DNA of 64,000 nt from Oscillospiraceae bacterium (lineage in GTDB: Bacteria > Bacillota > Clostridia > Oscillospirales > SIG627): positions 1 through 64,000 of the forward strand of contig SVQO01000011.1 of assembly GCA_015065325.1 (NCBI GenBank), in the 5' to 3' direction. Below are positions 25,206 to 34,237 of the stretch, piece by piece (positions within the stretch are counted from its first letter, which is position 1; each line of letters starts with the position of its first letter). The position numbers and the translations under genes are program-made. The notes under the pieces were generated by a model, which was not told where the DNA came from, did no database searches, and saw nothing but the letters and a program-made list of their open reading frames with translations.

Positions 25206-25243
25206 TAAAGTCTCTTCTCTTTCAATTTAGAAATAAGATTCAT
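25145..25243 (-). CDS. Possible 32-residue leader peptide or gene remnant
   Basis: A small ORF starts with ATG at 25243, preceded by TTGAGGAATTTGT, a reasonable ribosome site. It encodes a basic peptide beginning MNLISKLKEKRLYKKSPVEY and stops at 25145. The LYKKSPVEY stretch faintly recalls the N-terminus of capsular acyltransferases, so it may be what is left of such a gene. Alternatively it is a leader peptide whose translation would disturb the competing stems in which its own codons take part. Evidence for translation is only the ribosome site. Confidence 0.3.
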   Translation of the reverse strand: MNLISKLKEKRLYKKSPVEYCSTEKRIPHKFF

Positions 25244-25262
25244 ACAAATTCCTCAATTTTTA

Positions 25263-27080
25263 TTATTTTAAATGAAGCAGATAATCACTATAAACAGTGA
25301 AATATGCATTTCCACCTTTGGGATGGTTCAATGCCGACGGAATTCTTGTACTTTTCCAGGTTTCACCGCCGTCAAAGCTGAAAGCGAGTTCTCCGCGTTG
25401 ACCCGAAAAGACAATGGCTCTGCCAAGATCCCGAAAAAAGTACGCAGGCTCCTTCGCCTCGAATACCGGCTCAAATGAATTAATTTGATCAATTTGAGAA
25501 AGTTTTCCCTGATAAATACCGGTTGCTCCGCGGATAAAAGATAGCTCTCTACCGAAAATCGGAGAAACCGACTCCTTCTCCAAAACATCATGATCAGAAG
25601 CAAAAAGTACGGTGTCCCCTCCTTTTTCAAGCCACAAAAGGCCCATGGTTCTTTGAACGGAATGCTCCGTAGAATTCAATCGGCAGATATCAAACGGATC
25701 AGAAGCATTTTTGGGAGTAAAGGTATCAGCCTCCCGCATCTGAAAATAGAGTAGCCAAGAGTTGGGATAAATCTCGCCGGTGCCGATAATAAAACCGTCT
25801 CGCACACGATTGATATGATGAATATGGCGACAAGAGATGGGGTTATACGCGGAAGCGCAAAACTCATACAAACGCACAGTATTCGCATCCAAGCTTTCCA
25901 CTTTAAAAAGCAAACCGTTCCCCGGGGAATAAGCGTCGACCTTATCATTCTGCATCCAAGCATAACGTTCAGGTGCCGCAGAAACCGTAACGATGTTTCC
26001 GGTTGCAAGGCAATGCGGCACGGAAGAAGTAAGAGTAAGTACCTCGCCCTTGACAGACTGAAAATCCATCGCGTTTTCCCAATGAAATTTCTCATGAGGA
26101 TCAGGATCGTCTTTCGAGGGAATAATACAGTTTCTTTTTCGCAAGGAAAACGTATCAGCGACCGAAGAAATTGCAATGGGATTCCCGAAATTAAATCCCC
26201 ACTTCCCGCTTCCTTGTTGAAATTCATACTCACCCAGATCACCGAATTCATATTTGCAAAACCACTGTCTTCCGCCGTCAGAACTGGCAAATACACAGGT
26301 TCGAACACCTTTATCAACATTGGAACGGTAGGTGCCGATCAGACTCAATTTATAGTCTGTTTCAAAACCGGACATATAGAAAAAAGGATTTGACTCCGAC
26401 TCGCGCAACGGAATATAAAAACGGGGTAAAACACCCTCATCAGTTTTATAAAAAGCAGGAAATCCTGCATTTCCAAACTTGCTTTGTCGGTCAACCGCAG
26501 GATGATAGGAATACGCTTGTTCAGGGAGACCGGGGAAATACCGCTGATACTCGGCACAGCTTGCGTTGGGGGAAGGATAACGACGCTCCGGCAAGTCCCA
26601 AACTACGCTTTCTTCAAAACAGATCACGTCTTTGGGGTGAGATATGCCCCCGCAGTCTTTGCAGCGGTCGGGAAAATTGTGATAAATCTGTGCTCGATCC
26701 GTAACCACCATCAAACGCCAAGCCTTCTCCATACGCGTCGCCGAAACTCGGCGGAGATACGGCAAAACTGCGCAATAGGAAAGACGGCTTCCCGGAATAA
26801 GATCCGGAAAATGCGCAGAATCAAAACGCACCGAGTAACGCAACATCGGATAGCGTGAATCCGGATAAATTACAAGCTTTCCTCCTCTTTTGGAGAGGAC
26901 TACCGTATTCCCAAACGCTGCCTCAATCTTTGCTTTGCCGGGCAATCGCGAATATACCGCATAATCGTTTGTTTCCTGAAGCAAAGCATAACCAAAAACA
27001 TTATTGTTTTGAGGTTTAAAGAGATGATGGCAGGCATATCGCCGAATCTTATCCGTCTTTTGAGAAAGGGAGAAACTCAA
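25263..27080 (-). CDS. Asp-box (BNR-like) beta-propeller protein of unknown function in the polysaccharide locus
   Basis: A 605-residue protein with at least two Asp-box motifs: FASSDGGRQWFCKYE in the middle and FSFDGGETWKSTR near the C-terminus. These boxes mark sialidase-like and related beta-propellers. The early part has CKDCGG. No signal peptide or membrane helix is seen, which is unusual for an Asp-box glycan-active protein. The start is a TTG overlapping the flippase stop (TTGA), with a weak GGAAG upstream; no other start is close. The arginine triad of sialidases was not recognised. It could modify or measure a glycan intermediate in the cytosol, but no function can be assigned. Confidence 0.7.
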   Translation of the reverse strand: MSFSLSQKTDKIRRYACHHLFKPQNNNVFGYALLQETNDYAVYSRLPGKAKIEAAFGNTVVLSKRGGKLVIYPDSRYPMLRYSVRFDSAHFPDLIPGSRLSYCAVLPYLRRVSATRMEKAWRLMVVTDRAQIYHNFPDRCKDCGGISHPKDVICFEESVVWDLPERRYPSPNASCAEYQRYFPGLPEQAYSYHPAVDRQSKFGNAGFPAFYKTDEGVLPRFYIPLRESESNPFFYMSGFETDYKLSLIGTYRSNVDKGVRTCVFASSDGGRQWFCKYEFGDLGEYEFQQGSGKWGFNFGNPIAISSVADTFSLRKRNCIIPSKDDPDPHEKFHWENAMDFQSVKGEVLTLTSSVPHCLATGNIVTVSAAPERYAWMQNDKVDAYSPGNGLLFKVESLDANTVRLYEFCASAYNPISCRHIHHINRVRDGFIIGTGEIYPNSWLLYFQMREADTFTPKNASDPFDICRLNSTEHSVQRTMGLLWLEKGGDTVLFASDHDVLEKESVSPIFGRELSFIRGATGIYQGKLSQIDQINSFEPVFEAKEPAYFFRDLGRAIVFSGQRGELAFSFDGGETWKSTRIPSALNHPKGGNAYFTVYSDYLLHLK

Positions 27081-28543
27081 GACTCTTTCACTTCCTTCTT
27101 TTTCATCGTTTGAAACAAAACCAAAATTTTCTTTTTCAAGAGCAATGCCGCCACCAAAAAAGCGACGATGATCCCGTAGCGGATCCAGGTATAATCATAC
27201 AGAAACATACAGAGCATAGAAATTCCGAACAGGATTACGGAAAGGAGAACAAAATACTTCATATCAAAAATATTTTTCCCGTGAACCTTGCGAGAGAATA
27301 TGTATTGCATCACCGCAAGCATCACGTAGCTTGCAAGAGTTGTATAAGCTGCGGCGAAATACCCGAAGGACTTTATACAAACGTAATTTAAAGCAACGTT
27401 AAAAACCGCCGAAACAAAGGTGGAAACCATAATATAATGTGTTTTTTTATAGTATAAAAGCACGTCACCGAAGATATTATACATTGCCGTAAAGAATACA
27501 CCGAAGGCAACCGGGGGCATAATGTAAATAGACGCATAATACTCCTCAGTAGCCAGAACGCGCACAATTTCAGGAGCTATCAAGGTCATCAAAATACACA
27601 CAAGACCGTAAACGAGCAACAATGGGTTGACAACAGCGGAAAGTTTATGTTCGGTATTTGCCTTTAGATTATCGAAAATATACGGTAAAAGACTGGCTTC
27701 AATCGCGCCCCAAACGATCAGTGAAACGGAACTGATGGTATAAAGCGTACTGTAAATTCCCGTTTCACTCTTTCCTACCAAATTGGTAATCATAATACGG
27801 TCAGAGGCTTCCAGTACGTGTTTTGCAAAAGAATTGGCAATCAACGGAATACTGCTCACAAGAGCAAAGCGCCAAAACACTTTTGAAAAAAGCGTTTTCC
27901 CTTTCACGTAGATATAAATATAGTTGGCAAGGCCCATAGCGCAAAGCGCAGCGTATAGCCCCAGAATGCGAAACTGCGCTGCATTTTCAAAATTCAAGTG
28001 ACGGGAAAGATAAACAGCGGAAATTGCAAGAGCCGTGCCGCCGATCGCATTGGTCAGGGAAATAGCAACCAAAGTTTTGTATTTGTACTCATAACGCAGA
28101 CGCACCATCCGATACTCTGTAGCGGGAATCAAGAGAAAAGCGATCAGCATCACCGTTACCTCAAGAGTATTAAGGGATAAAACCCCGTTCCAAAAAGAGG
28201 GAGCAGCATAATAAATTGCCGAAACAATCAAGGTAGATATTGATGAAAGAGTCAACACCGAGGAAGAATAGGCTTCCCGTTTCTCCGAAAACTCGAACAT
28301 CGCCAAGGAAAAGGACCCCGAAGAAAGAGCCAAACTTACCACAACTGAAATCATAGAATACCAGGAAGAAAAGGTATTAAACTCCCCGATCTCTGCAGTC
28401 GTCATTATTCTGGTAAAGATGGGCATCGTAATAAAGCCGAGTCCTTTGGTAAAGAGACTTGCCAAGGTATAGGCTATGGTTGCTTTTGCAGCTACCGACA
28501 TCAACCGATAGCGACAAAACAAAGATTTGATTTTTGCTGTCAT
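27077..28543 (-). CDS. wzx: Wzx-type polysaccharide flippase (MOP superfamily)
   Basis: A 488-residue integral membrane protein with about 12-14 helices. The N-terminal KATIAYTLASLFTKGLGF and PIFTRIMTTAEIGEFNTF are the standard opening of oligosaccharide flippases. It would move undecaprenyl-linked repeat units across the membrane for polymerisation by Wzy, encoded four genes upstream. The C-terminal tail is lysine-rich. The stop overlaps the start of the Asp-box gene. Confidence 0.93.
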   Translation of the reverse strand: MTAKIKSLFCRYRLMSVAAKATIAYTLASLFTKGLGFITMPIFTRIMTTAEIGEFNTFSSWYSMISVVVSLALSSGSFSLAMFEFSEKREAYSSSVLTLSSISTLIVSAIYYAAPSFWNGVLSLNTLEVTVMLIAFLLIPATEYRMVRLRYEYKYKTLVAISLTNAIGGTALAISAVYLSRHLNFENAAQFRILGLYAALCAMGLANYIYIYVKGKTLFSKVFWRFALVSSIPLIANSFAKHVLEASDRIMITNLVGKSETGIYSTLYTISSVSLIVWGAIEASLLPYIFDNLKANTEHKLSAVVNPLLLVYGLVCILMTLIAPEIVRVLATEEYYASIYIMPPVAFGVFFTAMYNIFGDVLLYYKKTHYIMVSTFVSAVFNVALNYVCIKSFGYFAAAYTTLASYVMLAVMQYIFSRKVHGKNIFDMKYFVLLSVILFGISMLCMFLYDYTWIRYGIIVAFLVAALLLKKKILVLFQTMKKKEVKES

Positions 28544-28580
28544 AAAAAAGATTTACTCCTTACACCGACCAAAAAAACAA

Positions 28581-29495
28581 TTATTTTGAAAGATTCAGCA
28601 TTTCTCCAATCTCACAATCATGATTTTTCTCTCGAAAAGGTAACATTCCTCCGCAAGGAAAAAAGGTCAATTCAGAAAAATAAATATTTCCATTAATCTG
28701 ATAAAAATCAACACGCAGAAAATCACATCCATCAGAAAGTTTCTTCGCCAAAAAAATCATATCTTCTAATTTTTCAGGCTTTGGTGGAAGGGTTTCAAAA
28801 GGTTTAAAATCGCTTCTTTCATAAGGAGCAAACTGCCAGTCCAACGTAACGAAACTGATGCTGGCAGTGGCATGATTTTCAAGTCCTTCTGAAATATACA
28901 AAAACTTCGGTTCACCATTGAAACAATAAAACTTGTAATCGCGGAGAGGCACTCCATTTTCATTTTCCATATAGACTTCTGCAAGAATTTTTCGCGGCAC
29001 GTTTTTGTACGGCCATTCACGACTTTGCAAATAATAATCCCGTTTTAAACTTCGCTCAATTTTAGCCCGAGCCTTTTCCCTATTTAGCATTGCTTTATCA
29101 CGCACAATGACTAGACCGCCGGAATCATGGGTGCATTTCAAAACAAAACGTTCGGGTAACGAATCGAAGTCGATCTCATCAAAGGAGCTCCATACACCCA
29201 AAGTGGGAATGATATACTCATCACCGATTCTCTCGGCAACGTACTGCTTAACAGCGTATTTATCCACCATAGTCGTATAGATCGGCTTGCGGTCATAAAG
29301 CTTGAGCCACTGCAGTTTTTCATTAAAAGTCTTTGGGTTTTCTAAATCAAGCTCTTTGCCCATCACGGTTTTAAAACGCATCTTCAAGTACTTTTCATCG
29401 GACATTTTGTTATAAAATCCCCTGACCGCAAAAAAATTTTGCCGATATTTTTTTTTGAATAAAAATTTTAATGCTTTTTTTACAGTTGGTTTCAT
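28581..29495 (-). CDS. TupA-like ATP-grasp protein, copy 1
   Basis: A 304-residue protein of the TupA-like ATP-grasp family. Characteristic blocks are TFNEKLQWLKLYDRKPIYTT, MVDKYAVKQYVAERIGDEYI, IPTLGVWSSFDEIDFDSLP, VLKCTHDSGG and FLRVDFYQINGNIYFSELTF. Members are thought to ligate amino acids or similar groups to polysaccharides, as TupA does in teichuronopeptide synthesis. I chose the ATG at 29495 because AGAGGAG lies six bases upstream; a TTG eight codons earlier is less likely. A close paralog is at 34238. Confidence 0.88.
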   Translation of the reverse strand: MKPTVKKALKFLFKKKYRQNFFAVRGFYNKMSDEKYLKMRFKTVMGKELDLENPKTFNEKLQWLKLYDRKPIYTTMVDKYAVKQYVAERIGDEYIIPTLGVWSSFDEIDFDSLPERFVLKCTHDSGGLVIVRDKAMLNREKARAKIERSLKRDYYLQSREWPYKNVPRKILAEVYMENENGVPLRDYKFYCFNGEPKFLYISEGLENHATASISFVTLDWQFAPYERSDFKPFETLPPKPEKLEDMIFLAKKLSDGCDFLRVDFYQINGNIYFSELTFFPCGGMLPFREKNHDCEIGEMLNLSK

Positions 29496-29525
29496 TGATA
29501 TCTCCTCTGCCTTTTTCAATTGAAT

Positions 29526-30692
29526 TTACTCAAACTGCGATAAAAACTCCTTCATAGGAGAAACATATTTTCGGTAATCAAAATGCTCGGTAGCGGTATC
29601 AAGAGCTGCTTTCCGCATTTCAGTGTTTCGGGGCAAAAGCTCAAAAGCTTTCAAAATTGCATCACGACAAGCCTCCACGGAATCATCACGAACCACAATA
29701 CCATTTTCGGAATCCTTCAAATAAGTACCGATATCTCCGGTAAGATTTGCTATCATAGGAATGCCAGCCGCAAAACTTTCCACCATTTTGGTAGAAAAGC
29801 CTGCGTTTGCGCGAAGAGTCGGTTTGCGGATCAAAACAGTATAGTGGCACTCGTTCAGAAATGCGGGAATTTCATGCTGTGCTTTTCTTCCGTGACAAAA
29901 TACACCCTCAGGAACTTCCCTTACTCCAACCAAATCCAGATAATTCTTGAGTTGAGCATCGGTAGATCCGTAAATATGAAGTTCGACCTTTCCCTTTTTT
30001 TCTTCGGGGAGTGTAGAGATTGCCGAAAAAACCGTTCCCAGTTCATCCTTCCCAACTCCGGGTACTCCTGCGTACGCCAATTTCAGTACTTGTTTTTCCG
30101 CGAGAGACTTTCTGCAACACCATTTCGCTTCATTCAAATCAACGATATTGGGAATAAAAATCGACGGAACTTTTTGTTTCTGAAAATGTTTCAAAAGCAA
30201 TGAACTGATTAAAATAGCAAAATCCGCATGCTCTACATTGAAAGGAATCAGCGCAGTCGAATCGGTCACAATCCTCGGCGAAACACTATTTGAAAAGCTC
30301 TCCGAAGTAAACCATTCACAGTCAAATGCACCGTAAAGAAATTTGTTTTTCTTGCAAAACGAAAAAACCCGTTTCGCTTCCGACCGTCTTCCACCGAAGA
30401 GAAGAACCACGTCAAACTGTCCCTCTTTTTTTAAAACATCGGTAATATAGCGTCCCCAAAAATTATCATATAGATATACGATTGGTTTCGTCTTTGAAAA
30501 TGCGGGAAAAATTTTATAAGAAATCCCGTCGATTTCTCCTGTTGCAGAAAAGCGTTCCGTCTTTGAACGTGCGCATCCAAATACTTTCACCCGGTGTCCA
30601 CAAGAAGCTATAACACGACAAACATTCAGAACATACGACGAGGAAGCCATCCCCTCCGGAAATGGTCCCTTCATTAAAACCGCGATTTTCAC
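29526..30692 (-). CDS. Family 4 glycosyltransferase
   Basis: A 388-residue GT-B enzyme. It opens with KIAVLMKGPFPEGMASSSYV, a form typical of GT4 donors near capsule loci. The C-terminal lobe has KLAYAGVPGVGKDELGTVF, VFCHGRKAQHEIPAFLNEC and AGFSTKMVESFAAGIPMIAN, with the usual E-x-x-x-G-x-P pattern. The start is GTG overlapping the upstream stop codon by four bases. The donor is unknown. Confidence 0.88.
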   Translation of the reverse strand: MKIAVLMKGPFPEGMASSSYVLNVCRVIASCGHRVKVFGCARSKTERFSATGEIDGISYKIFPAFSKTKPIVYLYDNFWGRYITDVLKKEGQFDVVLLFGGRRSEAKRVFSFCKKNKFLYGAFDCEWFTSESFSNSVSPRIVTDSTALIPFNVEHADFAILISSLLLKHFQKQKVPSIFIPNIVDLNEAKWCCRKSLAEKQVLKLAYAGVPGVGKDELGTVFSAISTLPEEKKGKVELHIYGSTDAQLKNYLDLVGVREVPEGVFCHGRKAQHEIPAFLNECHYTVLIRKPTLRANAGFSTKMVESFAAGIPMIANLTGDIGTYLKDSENGIVVRDDSVEACRDAILKAFELLPRNTEMRKAALDTATEHFDYRKYVSPMKEFLSQFE

Positions 30693-31777
30693 TTTTTATT
30701 ACACCTTTCCACCGCTTCACGAATAGAATCGTCCCAAGTTTTTTTTACGTTTTCCATAGAGTAAACGCTTGTGACTTCTTTTGCTCTTTCACCGTATTCC
30801 TTGCATAAAGCCTCATCGGAGGCAAACATAAGACAAGCCTTTTCAAAGGCCGCGGTATCGTTCAAATCTGCTACAACGCATCTTCTGCCGTAATCAGCAA
30901 GAATATCAATACCATCATTGCAACGAAACGCCACGCAAGGAAGACCAACCGCCATGGCTTCGCTGAGTGCATTGGGAAAGCCTTCGTTTTTGGAGGACAT
31001 CAGATACACGTCAGATTCCAACAAAACCGGGTAGGTTCCGTTGGCGTATCCCATTAAAAAGGCAGAATCCTCCAGCCCCAAATCAGAGATCTTTTTCTTT
31101 AAAAGATCTTCATAGGGACCTTTTCCGTAAATTCGAAGCTCTGTATCCGGATTTTCTTTGTGAATACGGTAAAACATTTCCAAAAGCAACTCAAACTGCT
31201 TGGAATCGTTTAGTCTGCCGCAGGAAACAAAGCGAGTCTTGCTCCCCTTCTTTGATAGGTCTTTGATCGCGGGAGGGGGAGCTATATAGTTGGGGGTAAC
31301 ACGGCACTTTTCCTTGTATTTTCCGTCGTACATTTCGGAAAAAGATTCAAATTGCACGGTCAAAATTTGAGCACGGGTATAGGCAAGATGTCGGAAAAAG
31401 TTCCAAGGGAATTTTTCTTTTCTTCCCAAGGGATTGACCCGTTCACAAGCAATAATGGGGATTTTTTTAAAAAGATGACCCAAGCACACGAATAAATTGT
31501 TAATCGTCAAAAATGAGATAATAACGTCCGGCTTTTCCAAATTGACTTTCTCACGAATCCAACGCACCTGGTAAGCAAACACCCGAAGCCCGCCGTTGGG
31601 TTTGGAATCGGCATCTAGCTCATAAAACCTTACCCCCTCACAGGGATAACGTTTTTCGCAGGTATGATTGGTCAGTAATACAGAAACCTCATTCTCCTTC
31701 GCGTATTCTGTCGAAAGAAGCTGAACGATATTTCCCGCACCGCCGGAATAATCATCTACAACAAACAAGATTTTCAT
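30689..31777 (-). CDS. Family 4 glycosyltransferase
   Basis: A 362-residue GT-B enzyme starting KILFVVDDYSGGAGNIVQLL. The donor lobe shows RFVSCGRLNDSKQFELLLEM, RIYGKGPYEDLL, SAFLMGYANG and SSKNEGFPNALSEAMAVGLP, which is the classic GT4 motif. It overlaps the polymerase gene upstream (ATGA) and the next glycosyltransferase downstream, so these genes are translationally coupled. Confidence 0.92.
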   Translation of the reverse strand: MKILFVVDDYSGGAGNIVQLLSTEYAKENEVSVLLTNHTCEKRYPCEGVRFYELDADSKPNGGLRVFAYQVRWIREKVNLEKPDVIISFLTINNLFVCLGHLFKKIPIIACERVNPLGRKEKFPWNFFRHLAYTRAQILTVQFESFSEMYDGKYKEKCRVTPNYIAPPPAIKDLSKKGSKTRFVSCGRLNDSKQFELLLEMFYRIHKENPDTELRIYGKGPYEDLLKKKISDLGLEDSAFLMGYANGTYPVLLESDVYLMSSKNEGFPNALSEAMAVGLPCVAFRCNDGIDILADYGRRCVVADLNDTAAFEKACLMFASDEALCKEYGERAKEVTSVYSMENVKKTWDDSIREAVERCNKK

Positions 31778-33096
31778 AATGCACCTGACGCTTTCTCAGA
31801 AGATCTTTCTTTTCGATTAAATGATACTGCCAATGCCAATAGTAGCCAAAACAAGGTAGGAGCAGTAAAACAATTTGTTAAAGAAACGCAAATCACAATC
31901 ATAAAACAGCCCCAATTCAACATAGAAGTTTTATTATTGTGTCTAATCATTCGAATCGTGGTGAAAACATATATGACAAACAAGTATAAAATTCCGGCAA
32001 AAATACCGTACAAAGCTGCCAAATACAGGGGAAGCTCGTGAGCATCTGCGTTACTCAATGTCAATGGTGCAGGCAACCCCATAGATCCAAAAAATGGATT
32101 TTGAAGAATAAACTGCCAAGCGTTTTCTCTCCTAAGTGCACGAGATGCAACAGAGACATCAACACCGGTCACAGAAATTAATTGTACTTGATCCGTGGCC
32201 ACAAACCAAAAGAGAACACAAAACGAGAAAACACCTACTACAACTCTCTGCCATGTTTTTTTGCTGAAAAAGCAAAAATATATCATCGCGGCAAAGAGGA
32301 TTCCAAGCATCGGTCCTCTCATACCGGAATTTGCCCAGAGAAAAAAGCCACAGCCAGCTAAAAAAATGGAGAAAAAGCGATTCAAAAGTTTCTTTTGCGT
32401 AACAAAATCATAAGCAAATAGGAACAAAGCCGTTGCACCGTAAAATCCGGTTACATTACTGTTATGAAAGTGAGCATACTGATTCAATGAATATTTATCA
32501 AACACTACTTTCAACAAGTTCTCAAGCGTAGCCTTTCCTTCGTTTACACGATCCAAGGAATCCAAATTCAAAAAATTCACCGAGGATATCGATTGAATCA
32601 AATCAATATTCTCAGAATAGTAAATAACAAGTAGCGCAATAACAGTTTGCAAGCCAACAAGCACTTTCAACGCAGAAAAGATTTTCTTGGAATCAGCAGA
32701 AAGCAACACGATTATTAAAACCAGAGGAGAATGATACGCCGCGTTATAGAAAAAATTACCAAGAAAGAAAAATTCTTCACTGAACGCTCTAACCATCAAA
32801 GTGATTAAAATAATGACTACCATTATAAAGAAAGCGATAATTTGCAGATTCACGTGATTGACCGGAAGATCCCCACGCGCCTTTCTAAAATAAAGATAAA
32901 GCAACCTTGTAGCACAAAAAAACAGCACTATTTGCATAAAAAATGAGAACTGTCCAAAACCGCTTTGAAGCAAGTGCAAAATACCGTATGAGTCCGTTGC
33001 GGCAGTCAAAGCATATAACACAACCAAATTTAACGGTTTCTTAACTGCAAAATACATTGCAAGCGCAAGAAGCGCCATTGCAATTATTGAGATCAT
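31774..33096 (-). CDS. wzy: Wzy-like polysaccharide polymerase / O-antigen ligase-like membrane protein
   Basis: A 440-residue protein with about 10-12 predicted membrane helices, beginning IISIIAMALLALAMYFAVKK. It contains a large extracellular loop in its second half, then FGSMGLPAPLTLSNADAHEL and a short block of C-terminal helices. This topology and the NADAHE-like stretch match the O-antigen polymerase/ligase superfamily. It would join flipped repeat units outside the membrane. Such proteins have low sequence conservation, so the call rests on topology and location. The gene is more AT-rich than its neighbours. Confidence 0.82.
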   Translation of the reverse strand: MISIIAMALLALAMYFAVKKPLNLVVLYALTAATDSYGILHLLQSGFGQFSFFMQIVLFFCATRLLYLYFRKARGDLPVNHVNLQIIAFFIMVVIILITLMVRAFSEEFFFLGNFFYNAAYHSPLVLIIVLLSADSKKIFSALKVLVGLQTVIALLVIYYSENIDLIQSISSVNFLNLDSLDRVNEGKATLENLLKVVFDKYSLNQYAHFHNSNVTGFYGATALFLFAYDFVTQKKLLNRFFSIFLAGCGFFLWANSGMRGPMLGILFAAMIYFCFFSKKTWQRVVVGVFSFCVLFWFVATDQVQLISVTGVDVSVASRALRRENAWQFILQNPFFGSMGLPAPLTLSNADAHELPLYLAALYGIFAGILYLFVIYVFTTIRMIRHNNKTSMLNWGCFMIVICVSLTNCFTAPTLFWLLLALAVSFNRKERSSEKASGAL

Positions 33097-33134
33097 ATTA
33101 CCTCCTAATCAAAAGCATGCAACGCCCCTCGATT

Positions 33135-34223
33135 TCAAAAAGTTAGCATAATTAATTCTTGCCATTTATCAACAATGACATCTTTCGAGCAAACGGAGAG
33201 AAGCTTCTCGCAAGAGCGTTGCCCCATTTTTTCTCTCTGTTCCGGAGTAGTATCCAAAGCATTACGTAGTGCAACGGCAATATCTTCCGGGTCTGACGGA
33301 TCGCACAAGAAACCGTTTTCTTCGTTCACCAATACGGCATAATCCGAAACCTTGGACATTACGATCGGCTTTTTCAGAGCCATTCCTTCCAAAATCGCAT
33401 TGGGAAGCCCTTCCATAAAACTGAATAGGGATACAAAATCCGCCTTCGCCATTTCATCATGGATACGATCAGTAGCCGGGTGCAGAAAAATCTGCTTAGT
33501 TAAACCGAGCTTTTCAACGGATTTCTTTGCCTTTTCAAGCTCACTGTCCGGGCCGGACTCGACGTTTGCTTTTCCAAACCAATGCAATTCAATTTTCTCT
33601 TTTTCCTCATCTGACAAAGACGAAATGCCATTGATCACACCGCTCAGATTTTTTTCTTTCTCATAACGGGCAGCTACAAGAAAACGAGTTTTCCCATCAA
33701 TTTTCGGCTTCATCTCCGTTTTTGGGAATTCTACAATGTTGTATATGGTGCAAAGTTTGTCCTTTGTTTCGGGAAAATACTTTTTCCACAGATCTGCCGC
33801 GCTTTGGGAGTTACAGCAGATCGCATCGGCGCGCTTTGCCATCACTCGTTTTAATAGCTTCCCTTTCCGTGAAGTGAATCGGGAGGAATTGCAAATACGC
33901 TCCCCGATAATCAATCTCCACTTTTTTCCAAAAGAAGCAAGAGAAGCATAGAAATTGGGTGCATCCATAAAGGAGATCACGATATCCGGCATTGATTTTC
34001 CGATGATCTTTCGGATTTTCAAGGCGCGAAATATCAAGTTTTTATGTTCAGCAAAGATAGGAACGATGCCTGCCTGATCTAGGATTGAGCGATAAAAATC
34101 ATCCTTGCGGTAACAAACGAAAGTAACCTCGTGTCCCCTTTTTTTCAACTCTGCCGCCAGATTCGCGAGCTGCCTTTGGGCACCGCCGAACCCCAAAGAA
34201 TCGATCAACATAGTGATTCTCAT
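33135..34223 (-). CDS. Family 4 glycosyltransferase
   Basis: A 362-residue GT-B enzyme. The proper start is the ATG at 34223 (MRITMLIDSLGFGGAQRQLA) with TGAGG upstream; the longer open frame would overlap the upstream gene. The donor lobe has TRFLVAARYEKEKNLSGVI, LHWFGKAN, IFLHPATDRIHDEMAKADF and MEGLPNAILEGMALKKPIVM. GGAQR at the N-terminus is the substrate loop common in GT4 capsule enzymes. Confidence 0.92.
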   Translation of the reverse strand: MRITMLIDSLGFGGAQRQLANLAAELKKRGHEVTFVCYRKDDFYRSILDQAGIVPIFAEHKNLIFRALKIRKIIGKSMPDIVISFMDAPNFYASLASFGKKWRLIIGERICNSSRFTSRKGKLLKRVMAKRADAICCNSQSAADLWKKYFPETKDKLCTIYNIVEFPKTEMKPKIDGKTRFLVAARYEKEKNLSGVINGISSLSDEEKEKIELHWFGKANVESGPDSELEKAKKSVEKLGLTKQIFLHPATDRIHDEMAKADFVSLFSFMEGLPNAILEGMALKKPIVMSKVSDYAVLVNEENGFLCDPSDPEDIAVALRNALDTTPEQREKMGQRSCEKLLSVCSKDVIVDKWQELIMLTF

Positions 34224-34237
34224 ATAAAACCTCAAAA

